64,000 bases of DNA, from the NCBI GenBank assembly GCA_963712815.1, contig CAVQJL010000013.1:1-64000 (forward strand), read 5' to 3'. Below, one piece after another: positions 17,777-26,845 of the stretch. This stretch comes from RPQJ01 sp963712815. Lineage in GTDB: Bacteria > Pseudomonadota > Gammaproteobacteria > Steroidobacterales > Steroidobacteraceae. The notes beneath the pieces are model-generated. The model was not told the origin of the DNA. It did no database searches and saw only the letters and a program-made list of their open reading frames with translations. Each line of letters starts with the position of its first letter. The stretch's first letter is position 1. A program made the position numbers and the translations under genes.

Positions 17777-19225
17777 ATGTCCACGCCGATCCCGATGCTC
17801 GACCTGATGTTCTTCCTCACGGAGACCGTGGACAACCCGCGGCACGTGGGCTCGGTGCTCATCCTCAAGCGACCTCGCGGAGGCGGCGAGGTCGTGCGCG
17901 AGATCGTGGCGGCCTATCGCGCCGCGAAGCCGCTGCCGCCCTTCAACCGCATCCCCGTGTTCAGGAAGTCGGGCATGCCGCTGTGGCAGGAGGTCGAGCG
18001 CATCGACCCCTCGCACCACGTGCTGCACCTCGCCCTGCCCTCGCCCGGGTCCGACCAGCAGCTGCACGAGCTGATCGCCGACCTGCACGCGCCGATCCTC
18101 GAGCGGCATCGCCCCGGCTGGAAGGTGTACGTGATCGAGGGACTGGCCGGGAATCGCTTCGCGATCTACCACAAGGTCCACCACGCGCTGGTGGACGGCG
18201 AGTCCGGCATGGCGATCCTGCGGCGCTCGCTCGTGGACTCCCCACGCGACCGCCACATCCGCCCGACCGTGGCGCTGGCAACCGCGATGCGACCGCGACC
18301 GACGCCCCATGGCATGCGCGAGACCCTGGAGCTGGAGGCCCAGCGATTGGCGCGTCGCACGCTCTCGATCGGTCGCAGCTCGATCCGGATTGCGGAGCAA
18401 GCCCTCGGCGGCCTGCTGGGCTACTCGCCCGCGCACGCGCGCGCTTTCACCGCGCCCCGCACGCCCATGAACGAGCCGATCTACAATGCGCGCTCGATCT
18501 CGCACGTGGCACTGCCGCTCGCGGGCATGAAGGCCGTGGCACACGCCTGGGACGCGACGCTCAACGACGTGGCGCTGTGCCTGGTCGATGCGGCCGTGAA
18601 TCGCTACCTGCGGGCGATGGGCCGTGCGCCCGACCATCCGCTGGTGAGCATCTGTCCCGTCTCCCTGCACGACCCGAAGGTGAAACAGGCGACCACCAAC
18701 GTCTCGGCGATCTGGCCGGGGCTCGGCCCGGCGTCGGCGCCCATCGACCGGCGCCTGCGGACCATCATGGCCAACACCCGCGCTGCCAAGGCGCAACTCA
18801 ACGACCTCGGCAAGGATGCAGCCTATTCCTACGCGGTCATGGCCTTCGCGCTGTCCGAGACGCTCACCATCGCGCGACCCGAGGCGCTCGGCCTGCTGCC
18901 CGCGAACATGCTCGTCTCCAACGTCCGCGGCCCCGACCGGCCGCTGTACCTCAACGGTGCGCGGCTCGAGGCGCTGTTTCCCGTCTCGACGCTGATCGCG
19001 GGTGTCGGGCTCAACGTCACGTTCATGTCCTACGCCGGCCGCGTCGTGTTCGGCTTCACGGCGAACGGCTCCGCGCTGCCGGAGCTCGAAAGCATGGCGC
19101 GCTACACGGGGGAGTCACTCGAGGCGCTGCAGCGGGCGTCGAGCAGGCGCGTCCGCGCGCGTGGCAAGGGAACCCGCAGGCGGGGCCCGTCTCACCGGGC
19201 GCCGACCACCGGTAATTCGAGGTAG
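17777..19225 (+). CDS. Wax ester synthase / diacylglycerol acyltransferase (WS/DGAT) family
   Basis: A 482-residue acyltransferase with the catalytic motif HHALVDG (HHxxxDG, about 135-141), an N-terminal PMLDLMFFLTE block and the C-terminal LVSNVRGP and GLNVTFMSYAG motifs. It should esterify an acyl-CoA with a long-chain alcohol or diacylglycerol, giving storage lipid. ATG 17777 follows GGGGGAG. It is third in the reductase/diiron operon. Its 3' end overlaps the convergent S15 peptidase gene by 34 bases. Confidence 0.88.
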   Translation: MSTPIPMLDLMFFLTETVDNPRHVGSVLILKRPRGGGEVVREIVAAYRAAKPLPPFNRIPVFRKSGMPLWQEVERIDPSHHVLHLALPSPGSDQQLHELIADLHAPILERHRPGWKVYVIEGLAGNRFAIYHKVHHALVDGESGMAILRRSLVDSPRDRHIRPTVALATAMRPRPTPHGMRETLELEAQRLARRTLSIGRSSIRIAEQALGGLLGYSPAHARAFTAPRTPMNEPIYNARSISHVALPLAGMKAVAHAWDATLNDVALCLVDAAVNRYLRAMGRAPDHPLVSICPVSLHDPKVKQATTNVSAIWPGLGPASAPIDRRLRTIMANTRAAKAQLNDLGKDAAYSYAVMAFALSETLTIARPEALGLLPANMLVSNVRGPDRPLYLNGARLEALFPVSTLIAGVGLNVTFMSYAGRVVFGFTANGSALPELESMARYTGESLEALQRASSRRVRARGKGTRRRGPSHRAPTTGNSR

Positions 19226-21096
19226 CTCGCCTGTCCGGGCGCAAGCCAGATGCGGTGCGTCGCGCTGCGGTAGTCGTCGGGATCGGCCTTGGCGACGTTC
19301 TCGACGAAGGTTTGCGGGTTGCGGTCGTACAGCGGGAACCAGCTCGACTGCACCTGGACCATGATTCGATGCCCCGGCAGGAAGGTGTGGTGTGCCTCGG
19401 GCATGCGCACCCGGTACGGCGCGACCGCTCCGGGCTCGCTGGGCTTCGGTTGCTCCAGGCTCTCCCGATAGCGGCCGCGCAGGATGTCGGCCGACACCAT
19501 GAGCTGGTAGCCGCCCAGCTCGGGGTTCGAGCGCACCTCCGGCGGGAACACGTCGATCAGCTTGACCACCCAGTCCGCATCGGTGCCGGTGGTGGACGCG
19601 AACAGCATGGCCGCCACTTCACCGCTGATGCTGAGGGGTTCGGTCAACGGCTCGGTGACGAACACCAGCACGTCGGTCCGGTCGGCGAACGGTCGCTGGT
19701 CGTCGACCAGCCAGCGGCCCCAGGTCGAATCGGCGTCGTACATCGGCAGCACCGGTCGCACGCGGTAAGGCACCGGCTTGGCGGGATCGGACACGTACTC
19801 TGCATAGGGCCGGGCAGCGGCGTCCGGCTCCGCAAAGCGCAGACCGCCGTCCGGCTGCAGGTACAGCCTCGAGGCCGACGCCAAGCCGTCCGCCGGCCAG
19901 CGCTGGAAGGCGCGCCACTTCCTCAGGCCCGTGTCGAACGCGAGCACCGGCGGGATCGGGCTCGCGGGCGCCTCACCCTTCAGGTGCAGGTTCCAGAAGG
20001 GCAGCAGGACGTTCTCCCGAAACCACAGGCTCGTATCGGCGTTCCACTTGAGCGCGCCCAGCCCCGAGCCCTCGCGCTGTGACTGCCCGTGGTTCCAGGG
20101 ACCGACCACCAGGTGCACGAGCGTGTTGCCGGCATCCTTGGCCTCTAGCGACCGGTAGGCTGCGATTCCGCCGAAGCTGTCTTCCTGGTCGAAGAGCCCG
20201 TGCACGACCAGCACCGGCACCCGCATTGGCCGCGTTGCGAGGATGTCCTGCACAGCCTGCCCACGCCAGAACGCGTTATAGGTCGGGTTGTCGACGACCT
20301 TACGCCAGGTCGGCAGCTGGTCGGCCTTGTAGCGACGGGCCATTGCCTCGGCGGATCCGGCCGACAGGAAAGCCTCGTAGAGATCGCGGTAGCCGTACGG
20401 GACCACGTGGTCGCCGCTCTTGTGCGCCCCCATTTGGTAGATCCACTCGAGCATGGTCTGGCGGAACGCGCCGTTGTGATAGAAATCGTCGCCGATCCAG
20501 CCGTCCACCATCGGGTACATCGGCACGGCCGCCTTGAGGGCCGGGTGCGGCTCGACGAGGCCCATCAGCGTGAGCCAGCCGCCGTACGAGACGCCGGAGA
20601 GCCCGACGCGGCCGTTGTTTCCCTCGACGTTCTTCAGCAGCCACTCGATCGTGTCCCAGGTGTCGGTCGCGTGATCGACCTTGCGGCGATTGAGCTCGCC
20701 GCGCAGCGGCAGCGTCATCACGTAGTCGCCCTCGCTGCCGAACCGGCCGCGCACGTCCTGGTAGACGCGGATGTAACCGGCCTCGAGCAGCGGCTCGTCG
20801 GCCGGTGGCAGCACCATCGCGGCGTGCGGACTGCTCGACTGCGACGTGGGCTTCTCCACCCCGTAGGGCGTGCGCGTGAGGATGATCGGCGACTCGGTCG
20901 CGCCCTTCGGGATGACGACCACGGCGCGCAGCTTGACGCCGTCGCGCATCGGAATCATGACCTCGCGCCGCTCGTGGTCGAACTGCGCCGTGATCGGCGA
21001 GAAGTCCTTCGGGATCTCGGTCTGCGCCAGGGCGCTGCGCGCGAGGAACGCGGCCGCGACGAACGCCAGCATCAGCAGTCTCGATCCGGACTTCAT
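19192..21096 (-). CDS. Secreted CocE/NonD family S15 peptidase-like hydrolase
   Basis: A 634-residue protein with a signal peptide ending at SALA-Q. Domain order is the alpha/beta hydrolase (RDGVKLRAVVVIPKG, QDVRGRFGSEG, nucleophile in GLSGVSYGGW, later VHGLFDQED and PWNHGQ), then the C-terminal jelly-roll domain typical of X-Pro dipeptidyl-peptidases and cocaine esterases. It should cleave peptides or acyl esters in the periplasm. ATG 21096 is preferred over an upstream start at 21135 because it begins the signal peptide and follows GAGGT. Confidence 0.88.
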   Translation of the reverse strand: MKSGSRLLMLAFVAAAFLARSALAQTEIPKDFSPITAQFDHERREVMIPMRDGVKLRAVVVIPKGATESPIILTRTPYGVEKPTSQSSSPHAAMVLPPADEPLLEAGYIRVYQDVRGRFGSEGDYVMTLPLRGELNRRKVDHATDTWDTIEWLLKNVEGNNGRVGLSGVSYGGWLTLMGLVEPHPALKAAVPMYPMVDGWIGDDFYHNGAFRQTMLEWIYQMGAHKSGDHVVPYGYRDLYEAFLSAGSAEAMARRYKADQLPTWRKVVDNPTYNAFWRGQAVQDILATRPMRVPVLVVHGLFDQEDSFGGIAAYRSLEAKDAGNTLVHLVVGPWNHGQSQREGSGLGALKWNADTSLWFRENVLLPFWNLHLKGEAPASPIPPVLAFDTGLRKWRAFQRWPADGLASASRLYLQPDGGLRFAEPDAAARPYAEYVSDPAKPVPYRVRPVLPMYDADSTWGRWLVDDQRPFADRTDVLVFVTEPLTEPLSISGEVAAMLFASTTGTDADWVVKLIDVFPPEVRSNPELGGYQLMVSADILRGRYRESLEQPKPSEPGAVAPYRVRMPEAHHTFLPGHRIMVQVQSSWFPLYDRNPQTFVENVAKADPDDYRSATHRIWLAPGQASYLELPVVGAR

Positions 21097-21168
21097 CCTG
21101 GGTACCTCATGCTCGCCAAAGTCGCTAGCGCGCATTGCAGAGCGTTACGGACAAACCGGGGATCCTGA

Positions 21169-23001
21169 TCAGTCCAGCAGGGAGATCGGCGCGAGGCCCT
21201 CGATCAGGAGCTTGCCGTCCTCGATCCGGACGTGCTCCTCGGACCGGACCTCGTGATCGAAGCGGTAGACGATGCTCGCGGTTCCCTCGGTCATCGCACG
21301 GTCCCACTCGGCCGCCGCCTCCAGCACGGCTTCATTGCGCTGGCGCCAGGCCGAGAGCGCCGCTGCGCCGTGCCGTTGCTCGAGCCACTGCGCCACGATC
21401 CGTGGCGAGACGACGGTCGACGTCGCGTTGTTCCCGCCGAAGCCCTTGGCGTTCAGGAAGGCTGCATCCCAGTCCGCCGGGGACCGCTGCAGGTGGCGCG
21501 GCGAAAATCGCAGGTGATCCTGCTGCACGTCGGCCGCCACCTCGTCGATGGTCGTGATGCCCGGCAGGATGCCGTGCGCAAATACCCCGAGGGTCGAGGC
21601 GAGCTGGTCGCCCCCGGCCGCAGCCATCGTGTGGCCGACGAAGCACTTGATCGCCGCCACCGGCCAGTCCTCGATCCCGAACGCCCCGGCGACTCCGCTC
21701 AGGATCTGCGACTCGGTGGTGCGGTTCTGCGGCGTGCCGGTGCCGTGCGCCTGCACGAAACTTCGACGACGAATCGAGTCCTCGCCCACGTCGCGAACCG
21801 CGCGGGCCACGGCCTTCGCGAACGAGATGTAGTTGCCGACGCCGGGCGAGGAGATCGACTTCTTGTAGCCGTCGGCCTGCACCTGCACGTCGGTGACCGC
21901 GCCGAGCATCGTCGCGCCGAGTTCGACGGCGAGCGCATCGTCGAGCAGCACGGCGAACTGGCCGCCTTCCGCGATGGTGAAGCCGCAGTTCTCGGCGAAC
22001 GGCCGACAGGCGCGGCGCAGGTCGGGTTCGCTGGCGTTGCGGTGCCGGTCGAGCTCGAGCAGGGCCTTGTCGGTGCCCAGGGCCCCCATGGTCGCGAGGC
22101 CCTCGATCACGTCCGGGCATAGGGGCGCTTCCATGCCGCCGACCAGCGCGATGCGGGACCGACCCGACTCGATGTCGAACATGCCGTGCCGCAGGTTGTA
22201 GAGGAAGGTCGCGCAGGCACCCATGTTGTGGCCGGTCTGCCCGACGTTGCCGAGGACGTAGGCATTGACGAAGTCCGCCGGCATCTCCGCAAGGCCCATG
22301 GGCACCTGCCGCGAGGTGGGCCGCAGTCCGCGCTGACGGGATGCGAGCAGCCCGCCGTTGCCTTCCTGGTCGAGCTGGCCCATCGCGCTGCCGGCGTACA
22401 CGCTCACGCGATCCGGGGCCACGTGCTGCATCAGCGTTTCCCAGCGGATGCCCAGCGACCCGAGTGCATCGTTCGCGGCAAAGAGCGCGATCTGGACGGC
22501 CCTGGGGTGACCGCGACCGGCATACAGTGCCTTCGGATCGAATCCGCTCGGCAGCTGGCCGGCGGCGCTGACCTCCAGCGCACGCGTCACTGGCAGCAGG
22601 ACCTCCGCATCGCCGGTCACGTCGATGCGAACGCGCCCGGCGACATCCTCGCTGGCCTGCCAGCCCTCCGGCAGGCGGGCGGGCAGGTCCCGCTGTGACA
22701 CGACGAACGAAACCGGCCCGTGCCCCGGCACGAGCCGGGCCTTGCAGTTCCACGAGACGTCACCCGGGTCGAGGTACGCGGGCTCGAGGCCGCGCACGAG
22801 GGTGTGCTCGAGGATGTACCGACGCTTGTCCGCATCGATCGCGCCGGTGATGCCCATCAGGCCCGCGAGACTGCGCATCGTCCCCGCCGCGAGGCTTTGG
22901 TCCAGTACGTCGATGACCGACCGCCGGTAGCCGTGGTGGGCGGAGCTGCGACCGGCCGCATTGATGCCACCGATGCCCGCGATGACTGCGAGGGGCTTCA
23001 T
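21169..23001 (-). CDS. fabY: Beta-ketoacyl-ACP synthase, FabY type
   Basis: A 610-residue thiolase-fold synthase, much longer than FabB/FabF. The N-terminus GGINAAGRSSAHHGYRR is the mark of the FabY group described in Pseudomonas aeruginosa, where FabY starts fatty acid synthesis in place of FabH by condensing acetyl-CoA with malonyl-ACP. The catalytic triad is intact: Cys263 (GACATF), His419 (QAHGTGTP) and His457 with Lys452 (KCFVGHT). It stands alone, without acp or fabD next to it. Assignment as FabY rests on N-terminal similarity recalled from the family. Confidence 0.82.
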   Translation of the reverse strand: MKPLAVIAGIGGINAAGRSSAHHGYRRSVIDVLDQSLAAGTMRSLAGLMGITGAIDADKRRYILEHTLVRGLEPAYLDPGDVSWNCKARLVPGHGPVSFVVSQRDLPARLPEGWQASEDVAGRVRIDVTGDAEVLLPVTRALEVSAAGQLPSGFDPKALYAGRGHPRAVQIALFAANDALGSLGIRWETLMQHVAPDRVSVYAGSAMGQLDQEGNGGLLASRQRGLRPTSRQVPMGLAEMPADFVNAYVLGNVGQTGHNMGACATFLYNLRHGMFDIESGRSRIALVGGMEAPLCPDVIEGLATMGALGTDKALLELDRHRNASEPDLRRACRPFAENCGFTIAEGGQFAVLLDDALAVELGATMLGAVTDVQVQADGYKKSISSPGVGNYISFAKAVARAVRDVGEDSIRRRSFVQAHGTGTPQNRTTESQILSGVAGAFGIEDWPVAAIKCFVGHTMAAAGGDQLASTLGVFAHGILPGITTIDEVAADVQQDHLRFSPRHLQRSPADWDAAFLNAKGFGGNNATSTVVSPRIVAQWLEQRHGAAALSAWRQRNEAVLEAAAEWDRAMTEGTASIVYRFDHEVRSEEHVRIEDGKLLIEGLAPISLLD

Positions 23002-23071
23002 AGGCGTGGGATCCCTGGTGTGCTCATGTTCCCGGCCGTCGCGGCCGCTGCACGGCCGCGACGCCGGCGGA

Positions 23072-24004
23072 TCACTTGCGGAACAGCACCATGCCGGTGC
23101 GCTCCTTGTCCTGCCAGCTGAGCGCGAGCTGCTCGGCCTGGTACGTGTAGCGATTGACGAGCGCGAGCTGCGCGAGGAACCGCTCCTCGAGTTCCATCTT
23201 GTCGGGCGGGCAGGCCATCCTGGTTCCGGCTGCCGGGCCGATCACGATCTCGCCCGGCTTCGATTCCGTGACCGTTGCATTGAAGCGATTGCAGCCCGCG
23301 AAGCCGCGCACCGCCGCGCGTTCGAAGTGGATGAGCGGCGCTTCGACCCCGGCCGGCAGCGGCTGACCGTCGATCTCGACGAGCTGCCACTCGTTGGCCG
23401 CGAGCATGCTGAGCGCAAGCACGCCACGCACCTCGCTCGAGAGCTGCTTGAACTCCCCGCCTTCGATGCCGTAGGTCTTCCGTGCCACCTGCGTCGGGCA
23501 GCAGGCGGCGTCGTCCGGACCGGCCTCGATCACGTCCATCAGCACCTTCCCGCGCTCCAGCCACAGGCTCTGCAGCTTCGTGCGGTCCCCCACCGCCGCG
23601 GTGCCGAGGTTCGCGAGCGCACCGTCGCGAACGCCGAACACCGCCACGTGCACGAACTCGCCGCTGCCGCCGCCGCTCGAGCTCAACATCGCGACCGCCT
23701 CGCTGCCCTCGGCGCCGTCGATGTCGCCGAAATGAACCGTCGACTCCCAGAGCTGGAGACGCGGTCGCGAGGCCGCACCCGGCTCGGCGGGCTCGCCCTC
23801 ATAGACGCCGCCCGAGAGCGTGACCGGAGCTTCGAACACGCCGGAGACGGTCGCGGCGCGCAGCTGATCGACGGTCGGAGTCGGCGGCGGGCCCGCGGGC
23901 TCGGTGGGCCCAGACGACGCCGGCGGCGCCTTCTCTCCGCAGCCGGCGAGCGCCAGCACGGCGATGAACGGCACGAGGTAAGTGGACGGCTGAACCATGC
24001 GCAT
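23072..24004 (-). CDS. META-domain lipoprotein
   Basis: A 310-residue protein with a lipobox (VLALAGC) and a Ser/Pro/Ala-rich linker, so it is a probable outer-membrane or periplasmic lipoprotein. The C-terminal third is a META/HslJ domain (NEWQLVEIDGQPLP, GFAGCNRFNATV, IGPAAGTRMACPP, ERFLAQLALVNRYTYQ). The middle region (about 70-190) has no family I recognise but contains a paired-Cys CCPTQ motif. ATG 24004 is chosen because GGGGGTG lies eight bases upstream; ATG 23998 is also possible. Confidence 0.8.
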   Translation of the reverse strand: MRMVQPSTYLVPFIAVLALAGCGEKAPPASSGPTEPAGPPPTPTVDQLRAATVSGVFEAPVTLSGGVYEGEPAEPGAASRPRLQLWESTVHFGDIDGAEGSEAVAMLSSSGGGSGEFVHVAVFGVRDGALANLGTAAVGDRTKLQSLWLERGKVLMDVIEAGPDDAACCPTQVARKTYGIEGGEFKQLSSEVRGVLALSMLAANEWQLVEIDGQPLPAGVEAPLIHFERAAVRGFAGCNRFNATVTESKPGEIVIGPAAGTRMACPPDKMELEERFLAQLALVNRYTYQAEQLALSWQDKERTGMVLFRK

Positions 24005-24161
24005 TGGTGGACACCCCCGGTGGCTTCGACGTTCGAGGCAGAAATCGTAGCTCATTCTACGCAGCCCGTTGCGGAGTGCGGCCGCGCGGCCTCTAGACTT
24101 CCGGCGGATCGCAGTGGAAGCTTCCGCGCTTGCTGCGCCCGACCCCTGGGGGAAATCGACA

Positions 24162-25577
24162 GTGAAAAGAGCAGGATGCTGCCTGGCCGCGCTGGCGGCC
24201 TGGGCAGGCGGCGCCGTCGCGGCGCAGGACCCGTACCCATCGACCTACCAGCCGCTCGCCGCGGCCCCGACACTGATCCGCAACGCCACCGTGCTCGACG
24301 GTGCCGGCCGGCGCTTCGACGGCGCCGACGTGCTGATGCGCGACGGCAAGATCGTCGCGGTCGGCCCGGGTCTCGCCGCCGACGGCGCCACGGTGGTGGA
24401 CGCGCAGGGCCGCTGGGTGACCCCCGGCCTCATCGACGTGCACTCGCACCTCGGCGTGTACGCGAGCCCGGGCGTGGAAGCCCACCAGGACGGCAACGAG
24501 GCGACAGACCCCGTGACCTCGGGCGTGTGGGCCGAGCACGGCGTATGGCCGCAGGATCCGGGCTTCCAGACCGCGCTCGCCGGCGGCGTGACTACGCTGC
24601 AGGTGCTGCCCGGTTCGGCCAACCTGATCGGTGGCCGCGGCGTCACGCTGCGCAATCGTCCGGCCACGACCATGCAGGCCATGAAGTTCCCGGGCGCTCC
24701 GCACGGGCTGAAGATGGCCTGCGGCGAGAATCCGAAGCGCGTTTACGGCGGCATGGGCCGCGCGCCTTCGACCCGCATGGGCAACGTCGCGGGTTACCGG
24801 CAGGCCTTCGCGGATGCCGAGGACTACCGCCGCCAGCACGAGAAGTACCAGCGCGAGCTCGCCGATTACGAGTCGGGCCAGTCCGGCAAGTCCGGCAGCC
24901 GCCGCAAGGGCGACGACGACGCCAACCCGCCCGTGCCGCCGAAGCGCGACCTGCGCCTCGAGACGCTCGTGGCCGCGATGGCGGGCGAGATCCAGGTGCA
25001 CATCCACTGCTATCGCGCCGACGAGATGGCCATCATGCTCGACCTCGCGCGCGAATTCGGCTTCAAGGTGGCCGCTTTCCACCACGGGGTCGAGGCCTAC
25101 AAGATCGCCGACCGCCTCGCCGCCGAGGGCGTGTGCGGCGCGCTGTGGGCGGACTGGTGGGGCTTCAAGCTCGAGGCCTACGACGCCATCTGGGAGAACC
25201 TCGCCTTCGTGGACGCGCCCGACAAGGGCTGCGCAATCGTGCATTCCGACTCCGAGGAGGGCATCCAGCGCCTCAACCAGGAAGCTGCCAAGGCCATGGC
25301 GCGCGGCCAGCGCGCCGGGCTCGACATCCCGCCCGAACGCGCGATCCGCTGGGTGACGTCTAATGCGGCTCGCTCGCTCGGCATCGAGGGCGTGGTGGGC
25401 ACGCTCGAGCCCGGCAAGATCGCCGACGTGGTGCTCTGGGACCGTGACCCTTTCAGCGTGTATGCGCACGCCGAGCGCGTCTACGTCGACGGCGCACTCG
25501 TCCACGATCGCGCGGCGCCCGCGGCAACGCCAGCCTCGGACTTCCTGCTCGGCCAGCCGGCGGGAGGTGCCCTGTGA
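24162..25577 (+). CDS. Secreted amidohydrolase (metal-dependent, imidazolonepropionase-like)
   Basis: About 471 residues with a signal peptide (cleavage near AVAAQ) and GTG start after GGGGGAAA. It keeps the amidohydrolase metal set: LIDVHSHLG (HxH), VHIHCYRADE, AAFHHGVEAYK and the late Asp in VHSDSEEG, followed by the usual GTLEPGKIADVVLWD tail. An insertion rich in Lys, Asp and Pro (about residues 225-265) is unusual. It should hydrolyse an amide or cyclic dipeptide in the periplasm. It overlaps the next gene (GTGA), so the two are coupled and may form a heteromer. Confidence 0.85.
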   Translation: MKRAGCCLAALAAWAGGAVAAQDPYPSTYQPLAAAPTLIRNATVLDGAGRRFDGADVLMRDGKIVAVGPGLAADGATVVDAQGRWVTPGLIDVHSHLGVYASPGVEAHQDGNEATDPVTSGVWAEHGVWPQDPGFQTALAGGVTTLQVLPGSANLIGGRGVTLRNRPATTMQAMKFPGAPHGLKMACGENPKRVYGGMGRAPSTRMGNVAGYRQAFADAEDYRRQHEKYQRELADYESGQSGKSGSRRKGDDDANPPVPPKRDLRLETLVAAMAGEIQVHIHCYRADEMAIMLDLAREFGFKVAAFHHGVEAYKIADRLAAEGVCGALWADWWGFKLEAYDAIWENLAFVDAPDKGCAIVHSDSEEGIQRLNQEAAKAMARGQRAGLDIPPERAIRWVTSNAARSLGIEGVVGTLEPGKIADVVLWDRDPFSVYAHAERVYVDGALVHDRAAPAATPASDFLLGQPAGGAL

Positions 25578-26845
25578 TCCGCCGCGCAGCCCGTAGTGCA
25601 CTCGCTGTCGTGTTCATCACGGCAGCGGTTGCATCCACCGCCACGGCGCAGGACCTGCTGATCCGCAACGCCACCGTGCACACCGTCACCGGGCGCGGCA
25701 CGCTCGAGCGCACCGACGTGCTGGTGCGGGGCGGCCGCATTGCCGCGGTCGGCACGGGCCTCGCGGCCTCCGGCGCCACCGTGGTGGAAGCGAACGGCCG
25801 GCCGCTGACGCCGGGCCTGTTCGGCGGCATCACCGGCCTGGGCGTCGTCGAGATCTCGCTCGAGCAGAGCACCGTCGATTACGCGCCTCCGCAGGTCGGC
25901 GAGGGCCACGGCTCGGCAGCCGAATCGCGTCCCGAGTTCGACGTGACCCTCGCCTTCAATCCTGATTCGGCCGTGATCGGCGTGAACCGCGCAGACGGCG
26001 TGACCTTTGCGATGGTGGCGCCGGACGCCCAGCCGGGTGCCGCCGTGCTCGCGGGTCAGGGCGCCGTGGCGCGGCTCGACGGGCGCGCGGACGCGTTCGC
26101 GGCGCCGAGCCGCACCCTGTTCGCCGACCTCGGCGTGGGCGCGCCCGCAGCCGGCGTGGGACGGGCCGCCCAGTTCATGCTGCTCGAGCAGGCGGTACGC
26201 GAAGCGAAGGCAACGCCGCAGACGCGCGACAGCGACTTCCGGCTGCTCACGCCCGCCGGGCGCGAGGCGCTGGCGCGCTACCTCGACGACGGCCGCATCG
26301 CCTTCGGCGTCGATCGCGCCAGCGACATCCGCCAGGTGCTGGCGTTCGCACAGCGCCACGGCGCTCGTCCCGTCGTCGTGGGCGGCGCGCAGGCGTGGCA
26401 GGTGGCAGGTCTGCTTGCGCAGGCGAAGGTACCGGTGGTGCTCGATCCGCTGGTGAACCTGCCGGGCTCCTTCGACCAGCTCGGCGCCTCGCTCGAGAAC
26501 GCAGCACGGTTGCATCGCGCGGGCGTGCGCATTGCGTTCACTTACTTCAACGACGGCACGCACAACGCCCGCAAGGTTCGGCAGGCGGCGGGCATCGCGG
26601 TCGCGAACGGGCTGCCCTGGGAAGCAGGCCTCGCGGCGATCACGGCGAACCCGGCCGATATCTTCGGCCTCGGCGCCGACCAGGGCCGCATCGCCCCGGG
26701 CCAGGTCGCGGACCTCGTGCTGTGGTCGGGCGACCCGCTCGAGGTCACGTCCGTCGCCGAGCAGGTGTGGATCGACGGCCGGCCGCAGCCCATGCGCTCG
26801 CGGCAGACGGCGCTGCGCGACCGCTACCGGCCGCGTACGCCCTGA
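25574..26845 (+). CDS. Amidohydrolase-fold protein lacking metal ligands
   Basis: A 423-residue secreted protein (signal peptide ending STATAQ) that is clearly a homologue of its neighbour: LLIRNATVHTVTGRGTLERTDVLVRGGRIAAVG at the N-terminus and GRIAPGQVADLVLWSGDPLE at the C-terminus. However, the HxH metal motif is replaced by GLFGGITGLG, and the later metal His and Asp are not evident. The protein may be a non-catalytic partner of the upstream enzyme. GTG 25574 overlaps the upstream stop. Confidence 0.82.
   Translation: MIRRAARSALAVVFITAAVASTATAQDLLIRNATVHTVTGRGTLERTDVLVRGGRIAAVGTGLAASGATVVEANGRPLTPGLFGGITGLGVVEISLEQSTVDYAPPQVGEGHGSAAESRPEFDVTLAFNPDSAVIGVNRADGVTFAMVAPDAQPGAAVLAGQGAVARLDGRADAFAAPSRTLFADLGVGAPAAGVGRAAQFMLLEQAVREAKATPQTRDSDFRLLTPAGREALARYLDDGRIAFGVDRASDIRQVLAFAQRHGARPVVVGGAQAWQVAGLLAQAKVPVVLDPLVNLPGSFDQLGASLENAARLHRAGVRIAFTYFNDGTHNARKVRQAAGIAVANGLPWEAGLAAITANPADIFGLGADQGRIAPGQVADLVLWSGDPLEVTSVAEQVWIDGRPQPMRSRQTALRDRYRPRTP

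Noticed and set aside
22961..25363. 800-codon plus-strand frame across the META lipoprotein and first amidohydrolase
   Set aside because: No domain or signal; both underlying genes have clear family motifs and start sites.
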